From: Gibbula magus
Taxonomy: Eukaryota; Mollusca; Gastropoda; Trochida; Trochidae
Reading direction: 5' to 3'
Assembly: GCA_936450465.1 (NCBI GenBank)
Contig: OW388294.1
Location: 66,205,575 to 66,269,574 of the forward strand
DNA length: 64,000 nucleotides
Positions 8,920-18,436 of this stretch are shown in pieces. Under the pieces are notes generated by a model, which searched no databases, was not told the DNA's origin, and saw nothing but the letters and a program-made list of their open reading frames with translations. Within the stretch, counting starts at the first letter, position 1, and each line of letters starts with the position of its first letter. Made by a program: the position numbers and the translations under genes.

Positions 8920-11900
8920 CTGCAGAGGAAGGAAGGTCAAGGTTACTGAATCTTATCATACGTCTTGTATGGATCAATGCATCTACGGATTTTAGATTGG
9001 TAACCGACTTGATAAACAGCTTTATTGATCAACCTGTCTGGGCTACAATAACAAGAACTATTATTTATCGCACTCTAAATCGATACAAGATCTCTACTTA
9101 ACATCACAAATGATGAAATTGATCATTCAATCATATCACTCTCATCATCTCAATAACACCCTGACCTACTTTCACAAAACAATAAGGTGATCGTATGTCA
9201 CTAAGTTATACTATAACCTTAGTCCAGTGTTAAAGTATGGGAGTAAAGGTTGCTTTATCGAAGGAGCCCTGGGTCTAAAATATATCATTTAGAATTATGA
9301 ATTAAATGGGATTACACTTGTACAAATATTTTGTTTTAAAGAATGAATATTTAATATATAATGAAATAAATATTGTTTAGGCGATTAACCCCTTACCGGC
9401 AAACATAACGGGTCTGGCCCTCGGGGGTGGCGGGACTGGCATGCACCTCATGTTGGGGTCGTCGCTCTGGGTGGTACACTCGGGCACCGGGAAAGTGACG
9501 TTGTTTATATCGGGGTAGCAGTAGGAACACTTCATACACGTAGGCAGGTTGGGGTGTCTGAAGTAACCTGAAATATATATAACATTTTAATAATTTATAT
9601 TTATTAATGTGCCAAAAAACACATCTGTATTATAGATGCTGTCTCGTTTTAGCAAGGCACATACTTCTGCATGCGAGGAAAACAGTACAAGGCCTACATC
9701 AATCATCCATGAACTGTTGCAACGGTCCCTACTCAAACATGAGTCTCTAATCCTCAACAATGGTCTTTATATACAGCACTATCTGGATTACAGAATGACG
9801 TCACACAATTCGTGAATTATGTAAACATGTTTAAAATTGGTCATGTTCCTCATGTTTCTCCCAAAGCCTTAGACTTCTTCAGTAGCAAATATCATTCTTT
9901 TTCTGCGCTATCAAATTAAACAATTAAGAGTGCTAAATAGTGCTAAACATTGTGTGTTCTCAGTGTCACTTATCTCTCATGATCTCAGAATGATGGGGTA
10001 AAGCCAGTATTTGCACGAATGTCGACTGTGTTGCGATAGTGATATCAAACTGCAGTGATGAGAAAACAATTCTAAAAACTTAGAAAACCCAGTCTCTCAG
10101 CGTTCAGCATATAATAAATTGAGACAATCATTTGAGCAACATTAGGGTATTTAGTAAAGTGTCTCAGATCCCACCTTTTATACAGTCCCCACATTCGTAG
10201 TTCTGAGTATTGCTGCAGTTCTTCAGGACCATTCTCAGTCGACTGCATCTGCTGCATGCTTTGCAATATCGGGACGTCGACCAATCAGAAGAGTACCTGT
10301 CTTTTTCACACGGCACACATCGTGTGTCAGAGGTCAAACTACAATAGTCCGTCAAATGACTACCTGGCGGGCAAAGAGAGCAATTTGCACATTTGATTCC
10401 ACCGCTTGAAAAAGTTCCAGGGTCACATGACCTACAGACTGTATCTGATTGGTTCATGCATTTGGCCTTGACCTCTGTCCCTGGAGAACACACTGCACAT
10501 GTATTACAGACAAGTTTAGCGTCGTGTGTCCTTTTACCGTAAAATCCTTCTGGGCAAGTGGTAACATTTTCTCCCTGCAAGTTTGAAAAACATTTGTTAA
10601 TGCTGTGTAAACATCATTTGCTTGGCAAGTGTTTATTTTAACAAAAAGATGAAAGTGCATATCCTTATAAATGGTAGGTTAACATCCTTGTCTTGTTGGG
10701 GGGTCACTGAGGCCAAACATTATAGATGGTGTTGTTTTATCGAGAAGTACTGACTGGTGCCGAAAATAGTGACGATAAAAAGGTAAAAGTAGTGATTTCT
10801 GATCGATATATATATGGGACATATGCCTGTTTACCAATCCATTCGTTTTTCATGAATAAATGGGATATACAGTTTCGATTTCTGTACATGTATAATGATG
10901 TTCCTCGAAATAAGCAATTATAAAAAATTGAGTGAAATTATTTGAGCTGCAATCACCACATGTGGTGTGACCAAACGAATTGCATGTTAGGAATTATTGT
11001 GCATAACGTCAAAAGGGCAGGTTTTGTGTAAATAAATAGTTCTCTTTTATAGATCGTTCGTAGATTTGACAGTAATGTAGAGTGATTTTGGGTAACATTT
11101 TACTTCTCCAAATTTCTAAATCACGTGAAAAGATCAGGCTAAACAAATATATGTTTCAATAAATAGTGAATAAACTAGATGTCAATCATCATTAATACAC
11201 CGACGATGACATAAGCTCTGCCAATAGCAAGATCTATACAATGGCTTATTGTCCTTGATCTATACAAAGATAAACATAACCAGTTCTGTAGATAAGACGT
11301 CATGTCACATCTGTGCTCCGTTCCATAACAGCGAGCGCTTATAATCGCTCATTGATCGCTCAATGTAGCGCTCAATATAGCGCATTCTCTCCTGAACGAC
11401 ACGGTACGATTCCTCGATGTTTGCTCGCCTTGTTGCGTAGCGCTACATTGAGCAATCGCGTTCAAGAGAGGTTTAAAAGTAATCGCTCATTGATCATTGA
11501 GCAATTAGTTTGAAACCTCTCTTGCACATGGGCCATGCCGTCTCAAAATTGTTTATATACAACCATTTTCTACGCGTAGAGGTTACTCCCTTCAGATTTT
11601 CTGTCGTAAGGTTTTATCACTAAATGTTTTAAGTTATTGAATAATCTAATAATAAATTGATATTTTCAAAACTTATTAATATATAGCAATGCTAGATACC
11701 ATTTGCATGTGGAATATCATTGCAATCGTCTTGTTATTGTACATGTATCACGTTTAGTGTTGGTTCTCTCTGAGCATGACTCTACACTCAGTATTGACAG
11801 AACTCTGTATAACGGCCACCTGTGCATAACGGCCACGTTGGGTCGGTCTGTACTTCCTGCAAGTGGCAACGATTCTGATTGGTCAGTTCACTCAATACAA

Positions 11901-13564
11901 CGCCGAATCGTGTCAAGGTTGTCAGACACAGCGTCAGAGTCCAAATCAACAACTTCCTGATTTGTTAAAGTTATAGAATAGGCGGGGACTCAATATAAAC
12001 TGTAGAATTGTGTCTGCTCCTTGATACATGGCCAAGTGATATTTGCGTAACCATGAATCATTCATTAACTTATTGAAATGCAACATGTGCCGACAAATGT
12101 GCAGACATGCGTTGTTGAAAATCATTGACTGGAAAGTGTATGCACTCGACAATCAATCCATTATTTTTTTTTAAATGGGTTCATGTTGATTATATATACT
12201 TTCTCGTTTAATGTTTTAAGTACATGTCTCTGTTCGCAAATTTTAATCATGTTTTATACTTTAATGGCTCATTTAAATGATGAAATTTGGGTCTCCTATC
12301 AATCTTTACTAAGGTGGACCTTAGCTCATTCTTTAAAGGGGCAGTAGCACGTTTTTTCGCTCAAATAAGTTGATGAAATGTATTTGAAAATTAATTTCAC
12401 CAATAGTAAAACATCCTTTTCTCTTCGGAAAATTAAGTTTAAAATGAGTGTACATGTTTTGGTAAAGCCATGGGCATCGTTTTTGTAATACAAAATAATA
12501 AATTGTGTTCACAATTAAATGGCCGCCATGCAATTTTTGCTTTATACGCAACATAGTTTTTACCACTACAGATAATTGGTTTGTGTAATAAGATGTTTTA
12601 CCCTCTAAAGTTCATTTAAATGACTTAAACTATCATTATAAATGGGAAATTTAAATAAAAAATTTGGGCAAAAAACGTGCTACTGTTCCTTTAACGGCTC
12701 GCTAAGATAACCTTAGTGTGCTTGTTCATCAAATTTACAAGCCACATTTTCAACAAAAAAAAGGGGGGGGGGGGGGATTCGAACCCATTGAATTCCCACC
12801 TGGATCTGCCACGTTAGCGCAATATATAGGCCTAATTCACTTACACTTCCATGTGTCGAAATTCCCATAGACCTACTTGTTAATTAACCATATTAAGTCT
12901 AATCAATAAAATATCTGTCGACTGATTCTGACATCTAAGTCAACAGATTGGAAATCCTCTCACAAACACATTTTTTCCATTCAATTCAAGTTTTAGATGT
13001 TTATTGAGAGAACTAGCTGCATCTTGATTTAATTTAATATGGCGCCCAAATGGACAATTACACACACAGATAGTTGTATATGATATTGTATCATGTATCA
13101 TTCGGTAGCTGATGTACATGATGATTATATGATTTCTAAGCTGCCTGTAAAGTATGATAATAAATTACTTTGACTCAATTCATGAAATGATTTTTGCAAC
13201 AGTTAATTAACATGAAAGTAAATGGGCTTTACGTCACATGTACGTTATAAAGGTCGAGGAAGACACACATACACGCCCTTGTCCAAAAACGAGTGCAAAA
13301 CTTACATTTCTTGTATCCAAATTACGATATTTCGATAAAGTTTGGTTATATAAAGGTAGTTATCTCAAGATCTGCATTGCATTCATTGAGATACAAAACG
13401 CAAACAGAAATTGCGTGTAATTAGTCCAACAAAGGTCAAATCAGTATAATATATAAAAAGCAAAATAATTACAGATATGTGACACAACTTACCTGTACGT
13501 TAAGCAGTAAAATATAAAATACTATGAAAATCTCCAAAGGTAAAGTCACACCTAACCCAGCCAT
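8366..13564 (-). CDS. TNF receptor superfamily member, four coding exons, 398 aa
   Basis: The CDS joins 13493-13564, 10175-10574, 9397-9567 and 8366-8919 (1197 nt) with consistent intron phases 0, 1, 1 and GT/AG borders throughout. The product is a type I membrane receptor for a TNF-like ligand. Residues 1-24 are a hydrophobic signal peptide. Four cysteine-rich domains follow at about 31-71, 74-110, 113-152 and 155-199, each with exactly six cysteines in CxxC-centred TNFR spacing. Sequons occur at N27, N65, N88, N143, N180 and N227. After a Pro/Ser/Thr stalk the membrane helix spans about 249-272. The 126-residue tail (273-398) is polar and acidic near its end and has no death domain. SDEE (323-326) fits the (P/S/A/T)x(Q/E)E TRAF-binding consensus. 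The receptor probably signals through TRAFs rather than death-domain adaptors. Orthology to a particular vertebrate TNFR is not claimed. Intron 1 (2.9 kb) holds three repeat insertions. Confidence 0.9.
9397..9567 (-). CDS. TNF receptor exon 3: fourth CRD and proline-rich stalk
   Basis: 171 bp, phase 1 at both ends. The acceptor TATATATTTCAG is at 9568-9579 and the donor GCCG|GTAAGG ends the exon at 9397. It encodes the last five CRD4 cysteines (168, 171, 174, 188, 199) and a stalk with PVPPPPRARP. The exon is clearly more GC-rich than its surroundings. It is too short to show as a long open frame; it was found by splice and phase matching. Confidence 0.88.
10175..10574 (-). CDS. TNF receptor exon 2: CRD1 to CRD3
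   Basis: 400 bp, phase 0 entry and phase 1 exit. The acceptor TTTTTCAAACTTGCAG ends at 10575 and the donor AAAAG|GTGGGA follows 10175. It carries 18 cysteines of three complete CRDs plus the first of CRD4. The motif CPEGFYG opens CRD1, and CxxCxxC triplets recur in each domain. The open frame continues 11 bases past the donor before a stop. Confidence 0.9.
10780..10901 (+). repeat. Dispersed repeat copy (related to 6585-6773), in TNF-receptor intron 1
   Basis: Shares an exact 27-bp block (10780-10806) and a ~43-bp block (10859-10901) with the 6.6-kb copy. CACATGTGGTG occurs a little downstream here too. Family unknown. Confidence 0.6.
10902..11314. other. Intron 1 of the TNF-receptor gene, nothing further recognised
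   Basis: AT-rich intronic sequence between two repeat insertions, with no supported exon. Confidence 0.5.
11315..11534 (+). mobile_element. Hairpin-rich MITE-like element, copy 2
   Basis: A fuller copy of the element at 8011-8180, starting GCTCCGTTCCATAACAGCGA and ending near CTTGCACATGGGCC. Contains GCTCATTGATCGCTCAATGT paired with CGCTACATTGAGCAATCGCG, and the terminal hairpin GAGAGGTTT...AAACCTCTC. Lies within intron 1 of the TNF-receptor gene. Confidence 0.78.
11535..12332. other. Intron 1 of the TNF-receptor gene, nothing further recognised
   Basis: No exon-like frame with splice support. The short frames at 11703-11960 and 11946-12152 overlap on opposite strands without family features. 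Confidence 0.45.
12333..12694. mobile_element. 362-bp MITE with TTAAAGG...CCTTTAA inverted termini, copy B
   Basis: Same family and exactly the same length as 6843-7204, inserted in the opposite orientation in intron 1 of the TNF-receptor gene. It starts TTAAAGGGGCAGTAGCACG and ends CGTGCTACTGTTCCTTTAA. The full interior, including AATGGCCGCCATGCAATTTT, is conserved between the two copies. Confidence 0.85.
12768..12835 (-). tRNA. tRNA-like relic / SINE head with poly-C and T-run
   Basis: On the minus strand GGGTTCGAATCC (12786-12775) is a perfect T-arm / RNA polymerase III box B. About 35-45 nt upstream, TGCGCTAACGTGGCAG resembles a D-arm / box A. Immediately downstream come C13-14 and T8, the latter a Pol III terminator-like run. 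The acceptor stem cannot be paired, so this is a degraded tRNA or SINE head rather than a functional tRNA. It lies in intron 1 of the TNF-receptor gene, in the same direction. Confidence 0.4.
12840..13492. other. Intron 1 of the TNF-receptor gene, 5' part
   Basis: Nothing recognised apart from the exon 1 donor at its boundary. The plus-strand frame at 13238-13420 has no family features. Confidence 0.45.
13493..13564 (-). CDS. TNF receptor exon 1: signal peptide
   Basis: 24 codons from ATG (13564-13562) to a perfect donor CAG|GTAAGT (exon end 13493), phase 0. The peptide MAGLGVTLPLEIFIVFYILL is a typical signal sequence and joins in frame to the CRD exon. An ATG 15 nt upstream is out of frame and stops after nine codons (a minimal uORF), so the 13564 start is preferred. 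Confidence 0.82.
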
Positions 13565-13778
13565 ATCTGCAGCAACATGGCATAGTGTTATCAAGCTAAA
13601 CACACGTGTGCTTATTTTAAGACACGGTTTAATTTTAGAACAGCGGAAAGGCCGCAGTGCAATTTTGAGCGCATTACCTCAGCTACAAACTATGCTGCAT
13701 AAGGAAATATGACCTGTTGTAAAACCCATTACTACGAATAGTCAGGTGGACAAGAGTTTGGATTTCTCAGAAAAGCCC

Positions 13779-13784
13779 CTTATA
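13779..13784 (-). promoter_or_regulatory. TATA-like box
   Basis: TATAAG on the minus strand, about 215 nt upstream of the TNF-receptor ATG and 3 nt from the ISRE-like site. It would place transcription start near 13750. Confidence 0.35.
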
Positions 13785-13787
13785 ATC

Positions 13788-13799
13788 GAAAACGAAAGT
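13788..13799 (+). promoter_or_regulatory. ISRE / IRF-element-like site GAAAACGAAAGT
   Basis: Matches the GAAANNGAAA core bound by interferon-regulatory factors, including the trailing GT seen in many ISREs. It is immediately upstream of the TATA-like box of an immune-type receptor gene, which makes chance less likely than the motif alone would. Function is inferred. Confidence 0.42.
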
Positions 13800-13810
13800 A
13801 CTTTTGTGGA

Positions 13811-15437
13811 ATCATGCCAAAGCTACGAGTAGCATGCATAAGTTACAAGTACCAATGTTGAATGAAGCGTGCATAAGTTACAACTACTAATGTTGAATGA
13901 TCGAAGCATGCATAAGTTGCAACTACTAATGTTGAATAAAGCATGAATTAACAAGTTACAACTACTTATGTTGAATAATCGAAGCATGCATAAGTTACAA
14001 CTACTAATGTTGAATGAAGCGTGCATAAGTTGCAACTACTAATGTTGAATGAAGCATGCATAAGTTACAACTACTAATGTTGAATGAAGCATGCATAAGT
14101 TACAACTACTAATGTTGAATGAAGCATGCATAAGTTACAACTACTAATGTTGAATGAAGCATGAATTAACAAGTAACAACTACTAATGTTGAATGAAGCA
14201 TGCACAAGTTACACCTACTAATGTTGAATGAAGCATGCATAAGTTACAACTACTAATGTTGAATGAAGCATGCATAAGTTACAACTACTAATGTTGAATG
14301 AAGCATGAATTAACAAGTAACAACTACTAATGTTGAATGAAGCATGCATAAGTTACAACTACTAATGTTGAATGGAGCATGCACAAGTTACAACTACTAA
14401 TGTTGAATGAAGCATGCATAAGTTACAACTACTAATGTTGAATGAAGCATGAATTAACAAGTAACAACTACTAATGTTGAATGAAGCATGCATAAGTTAC
14501 AACTACTAATGTTGAATGAAGCATGAATTAACAAGTTACAACTACTAATGTTGAATGGAGCATGCATAAGTTACAACTACTAATGTTGAATGAAGCATGC
14601 ATAAGTTACAACTACTAATGTTGAATGGAGCATGCATAAGTTACAACTACTAATGTTGAATGAAGCATGCACAAGTTACAACTACTAATGTTGAATGGAG
14701 CATGCACAAGTTACAACTACTAATGTTGAATGGAGCATGCACAAGTTACAACTACTAATGTTGAATGGAGCATGCACAAGTTACAACTACTAATGTTGAA
14801 TGAAGCATGCATAAGTTACAACTACTAATGTTGAATGAAGCATGCATAAGTTACAACTACTAATGTTGAATGAAGCATGCATAAGTTACAACTACTAATG
14901 TTGAATGAAGCATGCACAAGTTACAACTACTAATGTTGAATGGAGCATGCACAAGTTACAACTACTAATGTTGAATGGAGCATGCACAAGTTACAACTAC
15001 TAATGTTGAATGAAGCATGCATAAGTTACAACTACTAATGTTGAATGAAGCATGCATAAGTTACAACTACTAATGTTGAATGAAGCATGCATAAGTTACA
15101 ACTACTAATGTTGAATGGAGCATGCACAAGTTACAACTACTAATGTTGAATGGAGCATGCACAAGTTACAACTACTAATGTTGAATGATCGAAGCGTGCA
15201 TAAGTTGCAACTACTAATGTTGAATGAAGCGTGCATAAGTTACAACTACTAATGTTGAATGATCGAAGCATGCATAAGTTACAACTACTAATGTTGAATA
15301 AAGCATGCATACGATATAACTACTAATGTTGAATGGAGCATGCATAAGTTATAACTAGTAATGTTGAATGAAGCATAACTTACGAATACTTATGTTGAAA
15401 GAATTATAAGTTGCAAGCATATGTTGAACGAAACTTA
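13811..15437 (+). repeat. 35-bp minisatellite, about 45 units, upstream of the TNF-receptor gene
   Basis: The main unit is 35 bp: GAAGCATGCATAAGTTACAA followed by CTACTAATGTTGAAT. Variants include GGAGCATGCACAAG, a 39-bp form with GAATTAACAAGT, and an extended form with an ATCG insertion (TGAATGATCGAAGC) found only near the two ends (about 13897, 13976, 15186 and 15262). Units at both edges are the most diverged. Open frames across it are repeat artefacts. It sits right next to the putative promoter. Confidence 0.95.
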
Positions 15438-15890
15438 TGGCCCCAAGGAAAAAAGAATTTGTTTCTGGTTTCCGCCCGCATCAGTTTCAAACCCACGCCT
15501 CAGGTCTTTTTTTCTAGGTTTTTAAAAGTAAGGGGCAGATAACCGTAATTGTTTAGCCTCAGAGACCATTGGACATAGAAAATGTCACTCGTTTCTGTTG
15601 AGATGGAGTGTAGGGGTGAGATTATTGACTGTTTGGAATAGTCACACATATTTTAGAGGGTTTGTGCTTTATTTATATAAATAATTGTTCATTCCAAATA
15701 AAAAAATTCGTAATTTTTTTAAAAAAAATCGCGCCATCGCATAATTTTGTCAGGGGCTATAAAGTATGACTTACGGATTATCAATTATTTCGAAGAAAGC
15801 ATTACAAGTGTACAAATGCAAGAAACGGTGTTAATTGAAGCATATACAAGTATTTAGGTTGAGTGAAGCATTTATTACGAGTATGTAGGC
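15438..15890. other. Non-coding, with decayed minisatellite-like sequence
   Basis: After the 35-bp array the sequence is AT-rich. From about 15826 it contains phrases such as TTGAAGCATATACAAGTATTT that look like decayed relatives of the array or of the tandem duplication that follows. No gene seen. Confidence 0.35.
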
Positions 15891-16206
15891 GTGGTAGAAC
15901 AGTATTTACAAGTACTCCATTAAATGAAGTATACGCAACGAGTACTTATAAATAATTATGTTAAACGAAACATAATATAACATTACGTTATGAGTGCTGA
16001 TATTGACTAACTTCAATGAAGCATTTAGTGGAACATGTATTAACATTTGTGGCAGAACATTATTTACAAGTACTCAATTAAATTAAGTATACGCTACGAG
16101 TACTTATAAAATAATTATGTTAAACGAAACATAATACAGCATTAAGTTATGAGTACTAATATTGACTGACTTGAATGAATCATTAGTGGAACATGTATTA
16201 ACATTT
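15891..16206 (+). repeat. Two-copy tandem duplication, ~158-bp unit
   Basis: Copy 1 starts GTGGTAGAACAGTATTTACA (15891) and copy 2 GTGGCAGAACATTATTTACA (16049). Both run through GAGTACTTATAA, GTTAAACGAAACATAAT and GGAACATGTATTAACATTT. They differ by scattered substitutions and small indels. AGTACTAATATTGACT in copy 2 recalls the ACTACTAATGTTGAAT of the neighbouring minisatellite. Confidence 0.85.
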
Positions 16207-16685
16207 ATTTTAATTTGTATTTGATAGCAATAGGTTGGCCCTTCACTATTAAGTCGAGAATATTCGTTTGGGTAAGGAGATAAGTTTGTAATGGCATATG
16301 ACTTTGGAACATTGCTCTACTAACCATGAATAGTATACGTTAACACCCACTGCCTATGCACAGCAGGTATTTTGTAAACGCAGGTAAACATATCTTCAGG
16401 TAAACCATGAGAGATGAATACCTTATGAACATGACTAAGGGATAGTTTTGTTACTTAAATTCTATTTGTGAAGCTAACGCACACTGTGTTGACTGTGTTG
16501 GTTTTTATGAATGATTAATGCAGCGTTAAATTATTATTTCCGTATTGGCCATGTTATAACATTCCAATAATATGAAAATGAAAATGCTTTTAAGGATACT
16601 TTGAAATATTTTAAACATTGTTCTACATGTATGTACATTTTAGAAAAATCGTATCAGACGAGTACAGTATTGTATTTACTATGCG
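16207..16685. other. Non-coding, nothing recognised
   Basis: AT-rich DNA without supported exons or repeats. Confidence 0.4.
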
Positions 16686-16689
16686 TATA

Positions 16690-16853
16690 TAGAGATTATT
16701 ACACGAGGAAGTGCGTCATATGAGAATGACTTTTACGAAACGAGTGTGAAATTCTGTATTACCCGAGCGAGAACGAGGGTTATACATACATTTTCACGAG
16801 TTTCGTAAAAGTCATATGACACACTCTCGAGAGTAATAATTTCTTTATTACTC
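16690..16853. mobile_element. Foldback element with ~65-70-bp imperfect arms
   Basis: ACTTTTACGAAACGAGTGTGAA on the left is mirrored by TTTTCACGAGTTTCGTAAAAGT on the right. Outside these, TCATATGA and GATTATTACACGAG pair with TCATATGAC and CTCGAGAGTAATAAT. The loop is near CCCGAGCGAGAACGAGGG, itself a small hairpin. No coding capacity. Confidence 0.7.
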
Positions 16854-16859
16854 ATTCTA

Positions 16860-17117
16860 TTCCGTTTGATTCTTGTAAAATAAGTCAGGAATCGGTTCAC
16901 TTTTCTTGCAACGGTAAGTTATAGTGACGTCACGAACAATCGTTTTATGACGTCGCAGACGACGAAATACGGGAAGTCGTGGTGAAACAATGGTTGCTAG
17001 ACAAGCGTGATATAGGCCTACTTAGTGTAACTAGAAACCTGACACTCATATTTTTATCGTAATTTTTTTCGGGGAAGAAATAAGTCGAATCTTGTGTTTA
17101 CGATAGAGGTGTACCAG
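16860..17117. other. Non-coding, nothing recognised
   Basis: Contains a TGACGTCA palindrome at 16925-16932. No other signal. Confidence 0.4.
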
Positions 17118-17334
17118 GGTTCCGTTCAATACCAGCGAGCGCTTAAATTGCTCATTGATCGCTCAATGTAGCGCTCAATGTAGCGCTTACTCTCTCTTGA
17201 ACGATACAGTGCAACTTCCTCGAAGTTTGCTCGCCTTGCTACGTGGCGCTACATTGAGCAATCGCGTTCAAGATAGGTATAAAAGTAATCGCTCATTGAG
17301 CGATTACTTTGAAACCTATCTTGAACACGGCCCC
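17118..17334 (+). mobile_element. Hairpin-rich MITE-like element, copy 3
   Basis: Starts GGTTCCGTTCAATACCAGCG and ends CTTGAACACGGCCCC. The terminal hairpin is best preserved here: AAGTAATCGCTC-ATT-GAGCGATTACTT is perfectly palindromic and is flanked by CAAGATAGGT paired with ACCTATCTTG. Relation to copies 1 and 2 is obvious over its whole length. Confidence 0.8.
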
Positions 17335-18019
17335 GGTGATGCTGCACGGACGGGGCGGGTGGCAACGCGTAATTTAACGTATTGCACGTCAAGGACGTAA
17401 AACATGATATTCACGTGCACAGAATCACGTGATCAACACAAGTCACGCGTATGCCCTCAAATCAAATCGCATGTGTATTGTGTAACATCAAGCGGTATTA
17501 CGCAATAAAGTGATCCAGATCTACTCGTGTCAATCTGTATTTCTTCTCAAATGATTTCCCTATCCTTACATACCAGGTTTATAGCCATGCACCCAGTATT
17601 CAATTTGTAAGGTCATATTTAAACAGTGTAATGTTTCTAGTTACGCTCAGTATATGTGCACATGTGCTCATATCAATAATATTAACTCGGTTATTTTCAA
17701 CCATATAGATAATAAACAAAAATATATGTTGGCTAAGGTACATTATTTCTAAGAAATTGAACGTTACCACAAAGTAGTCAAGCATACTATTGTTTATCTT
17801 TAAAGTATATAATTTTAACATTTGAAGGTTTCTATTTTAAATGAGAATTTTGAAATCGTTTGCATCACCCTAATATCCCTGACAAGATATCCATTCAGTG
17901 AAGGAATATGGTGACGGTCGACGTCAAACATGTAGTTTTCCGTCAGGTAAACGCCCAAACTAAACCAACTAGATCCTCAAGTGTTGAAATACAAACAGTG
18001 TCTATTGGAGTAGCTAAGT
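17335..18019. other. Non-coding, nothing recognised
   Basis: A minus-strand frame at 17600-17821 is AT-rich and hydrophobic, without family features. No repeats identified. Confidence 0.4.
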
Positions 18020-18436
18020 GGTGGCACGTGGTCCTGTGCATAGCTCAGTCGACCGCTATCAGTTAAGTTCAGCAACAACGGGCGTGGCTCGCTGGATGGG
18101 TGGGTTACCCGCCTCATTGCTGTATGAAAACTGAGAGTTTGAAGGGTGATTCCCTGCCCCACACTGAGACATGAGTTGAGAGGCTCGTGGTGCCACCTTG
18201 GGCAAGGGACTTTATTCGAAATGTGCCTCTGTTCACTCAGCAGTACAATTGAGTACCTGGTTTGGTAGTGCAGGCAATGTGACAGATAACCTTCGAGCGC
18301 CTTAATTGGCAGCCCAGGTTGCATACTCCCAAGGGAGTTGAGAATGAAAAAGGAACGATGTTGGTCCTTACACCAGGGTAATAATGTGTGTAGCGGAGTT
18401 CAGCGCGATATAAGTATCCTCATTATTATTATTAAG
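18020..18436 (+). mobile_element. tRNA-related SINE-like element with (ATT)n tail
   Basis: TAGCTCAGTCG (18041-18051) fits box A. GGGTGATTCCC (18144-18154) resembles box B, although the ~92-bp spacing is wider than in a tRNA. The body includes GTACCTGGTTTGGTAGTGC and AAGGGAGTTGAGAATG, and the element ends in CATTATTATTATTAAG. This layout and wording match a SINE-like repeat I associate with molluscan genomes. The minus-strand frame at 17977-18324 is a by-product. The exact 5' end is uncertain. Confidence 0.6.

Larger units (their letters stand above)
13565..13810 (-). promoter_or_regulatory. Putative TNF-receptor promoter and 5'UTR
   Basis: In promoter orientation (minus strand) there is an ISRE-like site (13799-13788), then a TATA-like ATTATAAGGGG (box at 13784-13779), then about 215 bp to the ATG. 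GGGGCTTTTC (13779-13770) is one mismatch from the Rel/NF-kB consensus GGGRNWYYCC and adjoins the TATA-like box. A 35-bp minisatellite begins directly upstream. All of this is motif evidence only. Confidence 0.4.

Noticed and set aside
13823..14035. Repetitive minus-strand ORF in the minisatellite (MQLMHASFNISSCN-type repeats)
   Set aside because: It is the 35-bp array read in frame. The frame breaks at units of other length, and there is no start context or splice support.
892..16932. TGACGTCA (CRE palindromes) at 892-899, 9796-9803 and 16925-16932
   Set aside because: Eight-base motifs can occur by chance, none is placed at a supported promoter, and one lies in the receptor's intron 2.
18020..18324. 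115-codon minus-strand ORF (17977-18324) as a gene
   Set aside because: It is antisense to a SINE-like repeat with an ATT-type tail.
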